Source: Bacteroides sp.
GTDB taxonomy: Bacteria > Bacteroidota > Bacteroidia > Bacteroidales > Bacteroidaceae
NCBI GenBank assembly: GCA_019416685.1
Contig: DXWV01000031.1
Span: forward strand, 1-5,438
Length of the DNA stretch: 5,438 bases
Direction of reading: 5' to 3'
A model generated the notes under the pieces. It saw nothing but the letters and a program-made list of their open reading frames with translations, was not told where the DNA came from and searched no databases. The number at the start of each line of letters is the position of its first letter. Positions within the stretch are counted from its first letter, which is position 1. The position numbers and the translations under genes are program-made. Below are positions 1 through 5,438 of this stretch, in pieces.

Positions 1-13
1 TAAATAAACTACT

Positions 14-925
14 ATGGCAGATTTAAGTGTAAACATTGGTGAATTACAAATGAAGAATCCGGTAATGACTGCTTCCGGTACATTTGGATACGGCGAAGAG
101 TTTGCCGATTTTATGGATATTACGCGAATAGGTGGTATTATTGTAAAAGGAACCACTCTTCACAAACGTGAAGGGAATCCATATCCGCGTATGGCAGAGA
201 CACCATCAGGTATGTTAAACGCTGTGGGACTGCAAAATAAAGGTGTACATTACTTTGTTGAACACATCTATCCACATATTAAAGACATCCAAACCAATAT
301 GATTGTGAATGTTTCGGGTTCAGCAATTGAAGATTATGTAAAAACAGCAGAAATCATTAATGAACTTGACAAAATTCCTGCCATAGAATTGAATATTTCA
401 TGCCCTAATGTAAAGCAAGGAGGTATGGCTTTTGGCGTCACCGCCAAAGGAGCAGCAGAAGTTGTGAAAGCCGTGCGTTCAGCTTACAAAAAGACACTTA
501 TCGTTAAGCTTTCCCCAAACGTTACCGACATAACAGAAATTGCCCGTGCAGCAGAAGAAAGCGGTGCAGACAGTGTATCATTAATTAATACATTGCTTGG
601 TATGGCTGTTGATGCGGAACGTAGACGACCGATATTATCCACAGTAACAGGAGGTATGTCTGGTGCAGCTGTAAAACCGATAGCATTACGTATGGTATGG
701 CAAGTAGCTAAATCAGTAAATATTCCTGTCATCGGATTAGGTGGCATTATGGATTGGAAAGATGCAGTCGAATTCATGCTTGCAGGTGCATCGGCCATAC
801 AAATAGGTACGGCAAACTTTATAGATCCCACTGTTACAGTGAAAGTATCCGATGGTATAAATAATTACTTAGATAGACACGGATACAAGTCTGTTACTGA
901 CATTATTGGTGCGCTTGAGATATAA
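14..925 (+). CDS. pyrD: Dihydroorotate dehydrogenase class 1B, catalytic subunit (PyrD/PyrDB)
   Basis: This enzyme oxidises dihydroorotate to orotate, the fourth step of UMP synthesis, in the cytoplasm. At 303 residues it has the usual length of the FMN-binding TIM-barrel subunit. Visible motifs are SGTFGYGEEF (21-30), VKGTT with Lys45, the substrate loop NAVGLQNKG (69-77), NISCPNVKQGG (127-137) with Cys130 as the expected catalytic base, IVKLSPN with Lys165, and the FMN phosphate segments GLGGI (241-245) and IQIGTA (262-267). A Cys rather than a Ser base marks class 1. The SCPNVKQGG form and the SGTFGYG start point to class 1B, which uses NAD+ through the iron-sulfur/FAD subunit PyrK. The start at 14 gives a complete N-terminus. 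Only 13 bases precede it, and they contain TAA at 1-3 and 5-7, one of which may end an upstream gene, probably pyrK; this is inference because that gene is not in the window. No Shine-Dalgarno sequence is present, as is usual in Bacteroidetes. Confidence 0.96.
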   Translation: MADLSVNIGELQMKNPVMTASGTFGYGEEFADFMDITRIGGIIVKGTTLHKREGNPYPRMAETPSGMLNAVGLQNKGVHYFVEHIYPHIKDIQTNMIVNVSGSAIEDYVKTAEIINELDKIPAIELNISCPNVKQGGMAFGVTAKGAAEVVKAVRSAYKKTLIVKLSPNVTDITEIARAAEESGADSVSLINTLLGMAVDAERRRPILSTVTGGMSGAAVKPIALRMVWQVAKSVNIPVIGLGGIMDWKDAVEFMLAGASAIQIGTANFIDPTVTVKVSDGINNYLDRHGYKSVTDIIGALEI

Positions 926-1082
926 TTCAAATCATACAATAACCCTTCGCATCATTTAATATAGAAAAAAGTCATAATGATATTCAGAAGAAAAGGAATC
1001 TACATAACTAAGTAAGAGAGAAAATATGTAATATCTCTATACATTCTAAAACAACTGAATACCGACAAGAAAATCATAAAAC

Positions 1083-1130
1083 AAAAAAGCGAAGCTGTCG
1101 TATATAGAAAACGGGCCTTCGCTTTTTTTT
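1083..1130. terminator. Bidirectional intrinsic terminator between convergent pyrD and trmD
   Basis: A perfect 12-bp stem pairs 1083-1094 (AAAAAAGCGAAG) with 1117-1128 (CTTCGCTTTTTT) around a 22-nt loop. Eight T's at 1123-1130 form the U-tract for plus-strand transcripts, and the six A's at 1083-1088 form one for minus-strand transcripts. It lies 13 bp beyond the trmD stop and about 160 bp beyond the pyrD stop, so it can end both convergent genes. The stretch 926-1082 before it holds no gene or clear signal. The stem is obvious in the sequence; dual use is inferred from its symmetry and placement. Confidence 0.85.
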
Positions 1131-1143
1131 AACAAATTAATTA

Positions 1144-1821
1144 CTACTCATTCAATAGATCAGGGCGTAAGCGTCGAGTACGTTCCATAGACTGTTGCAA
1201 CTCCCACTCCTTGATTTTCGCTTCATGTCCGGACAAAAGAATATCAGGTACCTTCCAACCATTATACTCTGCAGGACGAGTATATACCGGGGCGGCCAAT
1301 AAATTATCCTGGAATGAATCAGAAAGCGCAGACTGTTCATCAGAAATTACACCGGGAATAATTCTCACAATAGCATCCGACATCACTGCAGCTGCCAACT
1401 CTCCGCCAGTCAACACATAGTCTCCAATACTAATTTCTTTCGTTATGAAATGCTCACGGATTCGATAATCAATCCCTTTGAAATGCCCGCAAAGAATAAT
1501 AAGATTCCCAGCAAGCGAAAGAGTGTTCGCCATCTTTTGATCAAATTGCTCCCCATCAGGAGTAGTAAATATCACTTCATCATAATCTCGTTCCGCCTTC
1601 AAAGCATTTATACAACGTTCAATCGGTTCAATCTTCATCACCATCCCGGCAAAACCACCAAAAGGATAATCATCCACACGCCGATACTTATCCTCAGTGT
1701 AATCACGAAGGTTATGAATATGAATTTCAGCAAGCCCTTTATTCTGAGCACGTTTCATTATTGAACAATTGAAGAAACCTTCAATCATCTCGGGAAGAAC
1801 AGTTATTATATCAATGCGCAT
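1144..1821 (-). CDS. trmD: tRNA (guanine(37)-N1)-methyltransferase TrmD
   Basis: TrmD transfers a methyl group from S-adenosylmethionine to N1 of G37 next to the anticodon, which prevents +1 frameshifting; it works as a homodimer in the cytoplasm. This 225-residue protein has the SPOUT fold signatures: MRIDIITVLPEM at the start, DYPFGGFAGMVM (51-62), the knot segments LCGHFKGIDYR (110-120) and SIGDYVLTGGEL (131-142), then IVRIIPGV (151-158) and SDSF (167-170). By comparison with E. coli, Arg153 and Asp168 match the key Arg154 and catalytic Asp169. The C-terminal tRNA-binding part runs through YTRP, LLSGHEAKIKEW and RTRRLRPDLL. It stops about 30 residues before the E. coli end, so it is a short form. 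CGHFKGID replaces E. coli CGRYEGID. The gene stands alone on the minus strand, not beside rpsP, rimM or rplS as in many bacteria. It is divergent from ligA and convergent with pyrD. Confidence 0.97.
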   Translation of the reverse strand: MRIDIITVLPEMIEGFFNCSIMKRAQNKGLAEIHIHNLRDYTEDKYRRVDDYPFGGFAGMVMKIEPIERCINALKAERDYDEVIFTTPDGEQFDQKMANTLSLAGNLIILCGHFKGIDYRIREHFITKEISIGDYVLTGGELAAAVMSDAIVRIIPGVISDEQSALSDSFQDNLLAAPVYTRPAEYNGWKVPDILLSGHEAKIKEWELQQSMERTRRLRPDLLNE

Positions 1822-1854
1822 AGTCTTTTAATTTTTTGCAAAATTACAAATATT

Positions 1855-1883
1855 CAAAGATAAACCCGTATTTTTGTCTCAAA
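1855..1883 (-). promoter_or_regulatory. Candidate promoter for trmD (Bacteroides -33/-7 type)
   Basis: On the minus strand, TATCTTTG (plus coordinates 1862-1855) matches the Bacteroides -7 consensus TAnnTTTG. A TTTG (1883-1880) lies 17 bp upstream, slightly closer than the usual 19-21 bp to a -33 box. The start site would fall near 1849, giving a leader of about 27 nt. A second -7 match, TAATTTTG (1846-1839), lies nearer the gene but has no -33 box at a suitable distance. Assignment rests on motif matching only, in an AT-rich region where such matches arise by chance. Confidence 0.45.
1869..1876 (+). promoter_or_regulatory. Candidate -7 box for ligA
   Basis: TATTTTTG matches TAnnTTTG and ends 20 bp before the ligA ATG. 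Transcription would start near 1882, giving a leader of only about 15 nt. No TTTG occurs at the expected -33 distance (about 1846-1849); the only nearby one, 1835-1838, is 30 bp away, so the upstream half is weak or absent. The box sits 6 bp from the divergent trmD -7 box. Confidence 0.45.
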
Positions 1884-1896
1884 CAATCCAAGAAAT

Positions 1897-3897
1897 ATGA
1901 CTGCAAAGGAAAAAATAGAAGAACTACGTGCCGAACTTCATCGGCACAATTATAACTATTACGTACTGAATACCCCTGAAATCTCAGACAAGGAATTCGA
2001 TGACAAGATGCGTGAGCTACAAGACCTGGAACAGGCACACCCTGAATACAAGGATGATAACTCTCCGACAATGCGTGTAGGAAGTGACCTCAATAAGAAT
2101 TTTACGCAAGTAGCGCATAAATACCCAATGTTATCTTTGGGAAACACATACTCAGAAACTGAAGTAGCAGACTTCTACGAACGAGTAAAAAAAGCTCTGA
2201 ATGATAATTTTGAGATATGTTGTGAAATGAAATATGATGGAACTTCAATTTCATTAACATATGAAGACGGTAAACTGATACGAGCTGTAACTCGCGGTGA
2301 TGGAGAAAAAGGAGATGATGTGACGGATAATGTAAAAACAATCCGTAGCATTCCGCTTGTACTCCATGGCGACAATTATCCCCAGTCTTTTGAAATACGT
2401 GGAGAAATTCTTATGCCGTGGGATGTATTCGAGGAGTTAAACCGTGAAAGAGAAGCACGTGAAGAACCTCTATTCGCTAATCCGAGAAATGCAGCTTCGG
2501 GAACACTGAAATCGCAAAACTCCTCAGTCGTAGCTTCCCGCAAACTAGATGCCTATTTGTATTATCTGCTTGGAGAAAATCTACCCTGCGACGGACATTA
2601 TGAAAATCTACAAGAAGCAGCCAAATGGGGCTTCAAAATTTCGGATGCCATGCAAAAGTGTCACACACTAGAGGATATTTTTGATTATATCAAACATTGG
2701 GATATAGAACGGAAAAACCTGACAGTTGCCACAGATGGAATCGTACTAAAAGTAAACAGCCTGAAACAACAAAAGAACTTAGGCTTTACGGCCAAATCTC
2801 CTCGTTGGGCTATTGCATACAAATTCCAGGCAGAACGCGCACTTACCCGGTTAAACATGGTAACATATCAGGTAGGAAGAACAGGGACCGTCACTCCGGT
2901 AGCCAATTTGGATCCCGTGCAGCTGTCCGGTACCATTGTAAAACGCGCTTCTTTGCACAATGCGGATATCATTGAAGGACTTGATCTCCATATTGGCGAT
3001 ATGGTATACGTAGAGAAGGGGGGAGAAATTATTCCTAAAATTACAGGAGTAGATACGTCTGCACGTTCATTCATGATAGGTGAAAAAGTGAACTTTATCA
3101 CAAATTGTCCCGAATGCGGAAGTAAATTAGTACGCTATGAAGGTGAAGCAGCTCATTATTGTCCTAATGAAACGGCTTGTCCACCACAAATCAAAGGTAA
3201 GATTGAACACTTTATCAGTCGGCGGGCTATGAATATCGACGGACTTGGCCCTGAAACTGTAGATATGTTTTACCGCCTGGGACTAATTCAGAATACAGCT
3301 GATTTGTACAAACTGACTGCAGAAGATATCAAAGGATTGGACCGGATGGGTGAAAAGTCTGCCGAAAATATTATCAATGGAATTGCCCAAAGCAAAGAAA
3401 TTCCTTTTGAACGTGTCATCTTCGCATTAGGTATTCGCTTTGTTGGTGAAACTGTAGCAAAGAAAATAGCCAAAGCCTTCAAAAATATAGAAGAATTGGA
3501 AGATGCGGATCTCGAAACTCTGGTAAGCATTGATGAAATCGGTGAAAAAATTGCGCAAAGCATTTTAAACTACTTCGCAAACGAATCAAACCGTGAACTT
3601 GTGAATCGTCTGAAGAAAGCTGGTCTTCAGCTCTATCGTACAGAAGAAGATCTTAGCGGACACACCGATAAACTGGCAGGTCAGTCTATCGTTATCAGTG
3701 GCGTTTTCACCCACTATTCGCGAGATGAATACAAAGATCTTATAGAAAAACATGGCGGTAAGAATGTAGGAAGTATTTCAGCTAAGACCAGCTTTATTCT
3801 GGCAGGTGAAAATATGGGACCCGCCAAACTTGAAAAAGCAAGTAAATTAGGCATCAAGATAATGAACGAAGAGGAATTTTTAGAGCTCATATCGTAA
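1897..3897 (+). CDS. ligA: NAD+-dependent DNA ligase LigA
   Basis: LigA seals nicks in duplex DNA during replication and repair, using NAD+ to form a ligase-AMP intermediate. At 666 residues it has full family length with all domains. Domain Ia (about 1-65) binds the NMN half of NAD+. The adenylation domain (about 66-313) carries MKYDG with Lys112 as the AMP-accepting lysine, EIRGE (166-170), NPRNAASGTLK (195-205), TDGIVLKVN (279-287) and YKF (308-310). The OB fold (about 314-400) contains VGRTGTVTPVA. The zinc finger uses Cys404, Cys407, Cys422 and Cys428, at the same spacing as E. coli Cys408/411/426/432. Helix-hairpin-helix repeats span about 431-585 (for example GLDRMGEKSAENI and SIDEIGEKIAQSI). 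A BRCT domain fills about 589-666. Domain Ia has Tyr22 and Phe34 where E. coli has His23 and Tyr35. The ATG at 1897 gives the normal N-terminus. No hairpin terminator follows the stop, so some read-through into dapA is possible. Confidence 0.98.
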   Translation: MTAKEKIEELRAELHRHNYNYYVLNTPEISDKEFDDKMRELQDLEQAHPEYKDDNSPTMRVGSDLNKNFTQVAHKYPMLSLGNTYSETEVADFYERVKKALNDNFEICCEMKYDGTSISLTYEDGKLIRAVTRGDGEKGDDVTDNVKTIRSIPLVLHGDNYPQSFEIRGEILMPWDVFEELNREREAREEPLFANPRNAASGTLKSQNSSVVASRKLDAYLYYLLGENLPCDGHYENLQEAAKWGFKISDAMQKCHTLEDIFDYIKHWDIERKNLTVATDGIVLKVNSLKQQKNLGFTAKSPRWAIAYKFQAERALTRLNMVTYQVGRTGTVTPVANLDPVQLSGTIVKRASLHNADIIEGLDLHIGDMVYVEKGGEIIPKITGVDTSARSFMIGEKVNFITNCPECGSKLVRYEGEAAHYCPNETACPPQIKGKIEHFISRRAMNIDGLGPETVDMFYRLGLIQNTADLYKLTAEDIKGLDRMGEKSAENIINGIAQSKEIPFERVIFALGIRFVGETVAKKIAKAFKNIEELEDADLETLVSIDEIGEKIAQSILNYFANESNRELVNRLKKAGLQLYRTEEDLSGHTDKLAGQSIVISGVFTHYSRDEYKDLIEKHGGKNVGSISAKTSFILAGENMGPAKLEKASKLGIKIMNEEEFLELIS

Positions 3898-3928
3898 CAT
3901 TTTTCTGTCAGAATCTTATTTTATATAT

Positions 3929-3966
3929 TATTTTTGCCGGTAAAATAGAAAATATTAGTACTTTTG
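3929..3966 (+). promoter_or_regulatory. Candidate promoter(s) upstream of dapA
   Basis: TACTTTTG at 3959-3966 matches the Bacteroides -7 consensus TAnnTTTG. TTTG at 3933-3936 lies 22 bp upstream and could act as the -33 box. A start site near 3972 would leave a leader of about 28 nt. TATTTTTG at 3929-3936 is itself another -7 match, so a second, more distal start near 3942 is possible, though no -33 box precedes it. The 103-bp gap between ligA and dapA contains no stable hairpin or recognisable riboswitch. The assignment rests on motif and position only. Confidence 0.5.
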
Positions 3967-4000
3967 TGTCCAAATTATTTAGAGATTATTATTAATACTC

Positions 4001-4894
4001 ATGATACAAACGAAATTGAAAGGAATGGGGGTAGCACTGATTACTCCTTTCAAAGAAGATGAGAGCGTTGATTACGATGCATTAATGCGAATGGTAGACT
4101 ATCTATTGCAGAATAATGCAGATTTTCTATGTGTGCTGGGTACCACAGCTGAAACTCCGACACTAACCGAGGAAGAGAAAAAGAAAATCAAAAAAATGGT
4201 TATCGACCGCGTCAATGGAAGAATCCCTATTCTGCTTGGAGTAGGTGGAAATAATACCCGTGCTATAGTTGAAACGTTGAAAAACGACGATTTCATCGGT
4301 GTAGATGCCATCTTATCCGTAGTTCCTTATTACAATAAACCATCACAAGAAGGTATTTATCAGCATTATAAAGCAATTGCCGAAACAACAGAATTGCCTA
4401 TTGTATTATATAACGTCCCGGGACGTACAGGAGTCAACATGACTGCTGCAACAACATTGCGTATCGCCCGTGATTTCAAAAATGTAATAGCTATCAAAGA
4501 AGCATCTGGTAACATCACACAGATGGATGATATTATCAAGAATAAACCGGCCAATTTTGACGTTATTTCGGGAGATGATGGTATTACCTTCCCACTGATC
4601 ACTTTAGGAGCCGTTGGTGTTATATCAGTCATTGGAAACGCATTTCCACGCGAATTTAGTCGTATGACCCGTCTGGCTTTACAGGGAGACTTTGCAAACG
4701 CCCTCACCATTCACCATAAATTCACTGAATTATTTGATCTTTTGTTTGTAGATGGAAATCCGGCAGGAGTGAAATCAATGCTGAATGCGATGGGAATGAT
4801 TGAAAATAAATTGCGCTTACCACTTGTACCAACAAGAATAACCACATTTGAAGCAATCCGTAAGGTATTGAATGAACTAAACATCAAATGCTAA
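4001..4894 (+). CDS. dapA: 4-hydroxy-tetrahydrodipicolinate synthase DapA
   Basis: DapA condenses pyruvate with aspartate-4-semialdehyde, the first committed step of the diaminopimelate/lysine pathway, which feeds peptidoglycan and protein synthesis. It is a cytoplasmic TIM-barrel enzyme, normally a tetramer. The 297-residue length is typical. Key residues are all present: Lys166 in AIKEASGN forms the Schiff base with pyruvate; Tyr137 and Arg142 lie in YNVPGRTG; Thr48 and Thr49 lie in GTTAETPTL; Tyr110 and Tyr111 lie in VPYYNKPSQEG. These match E. coli Lys161, Tyr133, Arg138, Thr44/Thr45 and Tyr106/Tyr107. The YNVPGRTG arginine supports DapA over other members of the N-acetylneuraminate lyase superfamily. 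Residues matching the E. coli lysine-feedback site differ: Glu57 for His53, Lys60 for His56 and Ala88 for Glu84, suggesting weak or absent lysine inhibition (inference). The ATG at 4001 gives a normal N-terminus without a Shine-Dalgarno sequence. The gene follows ligA by 103 bp, with its own promoter-like boxes. Confidence 0.96.
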   Translation: MIQTKLKGMGVALITPFKEDESVDYDALMRMVDYLLQNNADFLCVLGTTAETPTLTEEEKKKIKKMVIDRVNGRIPILLGVGGNNTRAIVETLKNDDFIGVDAILSVVPYYNKPSQEGIYQHYKAIAETTELPIVLYNVPGRTGVNMTAATTLRIARDFKNVIAIKEASGNITQMDDIIKNKPANFDVISGDDGITFPLITLGAVGVISVIGNAFPREFSRMTRLALQGDFANALTIHHKFTELFDLLFVDGNPAGVKSMLNAMGMIENKLRLPLVPTRITTFEAIRKVLNELNIKC

Positions 4895-4928
4895 GACAAG
4901 CCCGTCTTGATTGATTCCCCAAATATAG

Positions 4929-4977
4929 ATTCCGCAAATCATACGAATAGAATATAAATTCGTAAGGTTTGCGGAAT
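4929..4977 (+). terminator. Long stem-loop 35 bp after dapA, possible terminator
   Basis: Bases 4929-4940 pair with 4966-4977 (12 bp with one T-G wobble, core TTCCGCAAA/TTTGCGGAA). After an A-A mismatch, 4942-4948 pair with 4958-4964 (7 bp), leaving a 9-nt loop. The fold is too long and regular to be chance. It is followed by TTA then TGTATA, so the U-tract is poor. It probably defines or protects the dapA mRNA 3' end, with full termination perhaps completed at the next hairpin. Confidence 0.6.
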
Positions 4978-5063
4978 TTATGTATACTATTTATAGACCA
5001 TCTTGAATTCAGTTTCACAATATAGTAGGGATATTCAGTAAATGTTCCTCTTTCTCATAAATC

Positions 5064-5107
5064 AAGAGAAAAGTTTTACTTTACGTGAACTTTTCTCTTA
5101 ATTTTTT
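5064..5107 (+). terminator. Intrinsic terminator, plus-strand direction
   Basis: Bases 5064-5076 pair with 5087-5099 over 13 bp (core AGAGAAAAGTT/AACTTTTCTCT, one T-G wobble at the inner end) around a 10-nt loop. The stem is followed at once by AA and six T's at 5102-5107. The minus strand has no comparable T-run after the stem, so it points along the plus strand. It is about 170 bp beyond dapA and is the best-formed terminator for that transcript. Confidence 0.78.
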
Positions 5108-5140
5108 CGGTCAACTGCCCAGTCTTCCATCCTTTTTCAT

Positions 5141-5170
5141 AGAATATTGTTTACATATTCTTATTTTTTT
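5141..5170 (+). terminator. Weak AT-rich hairpin with T-tract
   Basis: AGAATAT (5141-5147) and ATATTCT (5155-5161) form a perfect 7-bp inverted repeat with a 7-nt spacer, followed by TA and seven T's (5164-5170). The stem holds only one G-C pair, so it would be unstable. It resembles a weak or decayed third terminator, or is a chance feature of AT-rich DNA. Confidence 0.25.
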
Positions 5171-5248
5171 CTCCCAACCTTGCATTATGTACATGTCTTT
5201 TTTAGGGGAAGTTAAAACCTCTCCTGTTTTCCTCTTATTTTAGTCAGA

Positions 5249-5438
5249 TTATGCTGCCTTTCTTATTTTCTTTTCAACCTTTTCTATCATACATACCGCA
5301 TTGGCCGTATGTATTCCGAAGAAAATCCAAAGCATTTCCGTTTTCCTGTTTCTGGCTTTTATCCTGGCCAATGAGTAATGTTGTCCTGCGTTTACGTAGT
5401 TTACTATAAGCAAGGTAGGCACGGCTTACATCAAGATA
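5249..5438 (-). pseudogene. C-terminal remnant of a probable DDE transposase, frame disrupted, cut by window edge
   Basis: On the minus strand, a 58-codon open stretch (5425-5249) ends in TAA and encodes a basic, protein-like tail that includes AGQHYSLARIKARNRK, then KTEMLWIFFGIHTANA, then a Lys/Arg-rich end. The order of basic residues, a Lys-x-Glu, a hydrophobic stretch and a His loosely resembles the C-terminal helix region of DDE transposases such as the IS1182 group. No catalytic residue is in view, so the identity is tentative. An in-frame TAA lies immediately upstream (minus-strand codon at 5428-5426). A second frame is open from the window edge (5438) to 5274 and begins YLDVSRAYLAYSKLRKR, so a frameshift between the two frames is possible. 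There is no ATG start. Being convergent with dapA, it may be the end of an insertion sequence; no terminal repeat or target duplication could be identified. Confidence 0.35.

Larger units (their letters stand above)
4895..5248. other. Gene-free region after dapA, rich in stem-loops
   Basis: No reading frame of convincing length or composition occurs here. The longest ATG frame noticed on the plus strand, at 5187, runs only 18 codons, and a minus-strand frame ending in the 5110-5136 area has 8. The stretch carries three stem-loops (listed separately), pyrimidine-rich tracts, and an AT-rich part before the minus-strand coding remnant. No tRNA, CRISPR or promoter pair was recognised. A short noncoding RNA ending at 5107 cannot be excluded, but no promoter supports one. 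Confidence 0.6.

Noticed and set aside
484..831. 115-codon open frame on the minus strand inside pyrD
   Set aside because: It lies wholly within a well-conserved plus-strand gene and its translation shows no recognisable family features; it is an antisense shadow.
1017..1038. Short inverted repeat AGAGA/TCTCT in the pyrD-trmD gap
   Set aside because: Five base pairs in AT-rich DNA with mismatches inside; expected by chance.
1450..1764. 104-codon open frame on the plus strand inside trmD
   Set aside because: It is antisense to the conserved trmD frame and has no domain-like character.
3898..4000. Lysine riboswitch or leader-peptide attenuator upstream of dapA
   Set aside because: No stable stem-loop, no lysine-rich leader frame and no terminator occur in the 103-bp gap.
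4366..4710. 114-codon open frame on the minus strand inside dapA
   Set aside because: It is antisense to the Schiff-base lysine region of dapA; a shadow frame.
4892..4909. Small hairpin AAGAC/GTCTT overlapping the dapA stop codon
   Set aside because: Only 5 bp with a 6-nt loop and no T-run; much weaker than the hairpin that follows at 4929.
5187..5243. 18-codon ATG frame on the plus strand
   Set aside because: Too short, no promoter-like context, and no recognisable features.
5299..5373. CATTGGCC and GGCCAATG as a possible IS terminal inverted repeat
   Set aside because: Both copies lie inside the remnant reading frame and are only 59 bp apart, so they cannot be the ends of an element.

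Overview
The window is AT-rich chromosomal DNA from a member of the Bacteroidales, most likely Bacteroides or a close relative such as Phocaeicola. The evidence is the character of the proteins (a Bacteroidetes-type TrmD with CGHFKGID, a LigA with the adenylation motif KYDG, a DapA with GTTAE), start codons without purine-rich Shine-Dalgarno sequences, and intergenic TAnnTTTG elements like the Bacteroides -7 promoter box. The species cannot be fixed from the sequence alone.

Layout from left to right: pyrD (+, 14-925), the catalytic subunit of a class 1B dihydroorotate dehydrogenase whose partner gene pyrK probably lies just outside the left edge; a strong hairpin with T-runs on both sides (about 1083-1130), placed as a shared terminator between convergent genes; trmD (-, 1144-1821), the tRNA m1G37 methyltransferase; a 75-bp divergent intergenic region with back-to-back promoter boxes; ligA (+, 1897-3897), the NAD+-dependent DNA ligase; a 103-bp gap with promoter-like boxes; and dapA (+, 4001-4894), 4-hydroxy-tetrahydrodipicolinate synthase. 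The last 544 bp hold no intact gene. They contain three successive stem-loops, the second a good intrinsic terminator, and then a minus-strand coding remnant at the right edge that resembles the C-terminus of a DDE transposase and has a broken frame.

The genes serve separate housekeeping jobs: pyrimidine synthesis, tRNA modification, DNA replication and repair, and lysine/diaminopimelate (cell wall) synthesis. They do not form one pathway or an obvious single operon. I found no undescribed system. The observations most worth a second look are residue changes in TrmD, LigA and DapA compared with the E. coli enzymes, the compact divergent trmD/ligA promoter region, and the hairpin-rich, possibly insertion-sequence-scarred stretch after dapA. 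Comparisons with E. coli proteins were made from memory of those sequences and should be confirmed by alignment.
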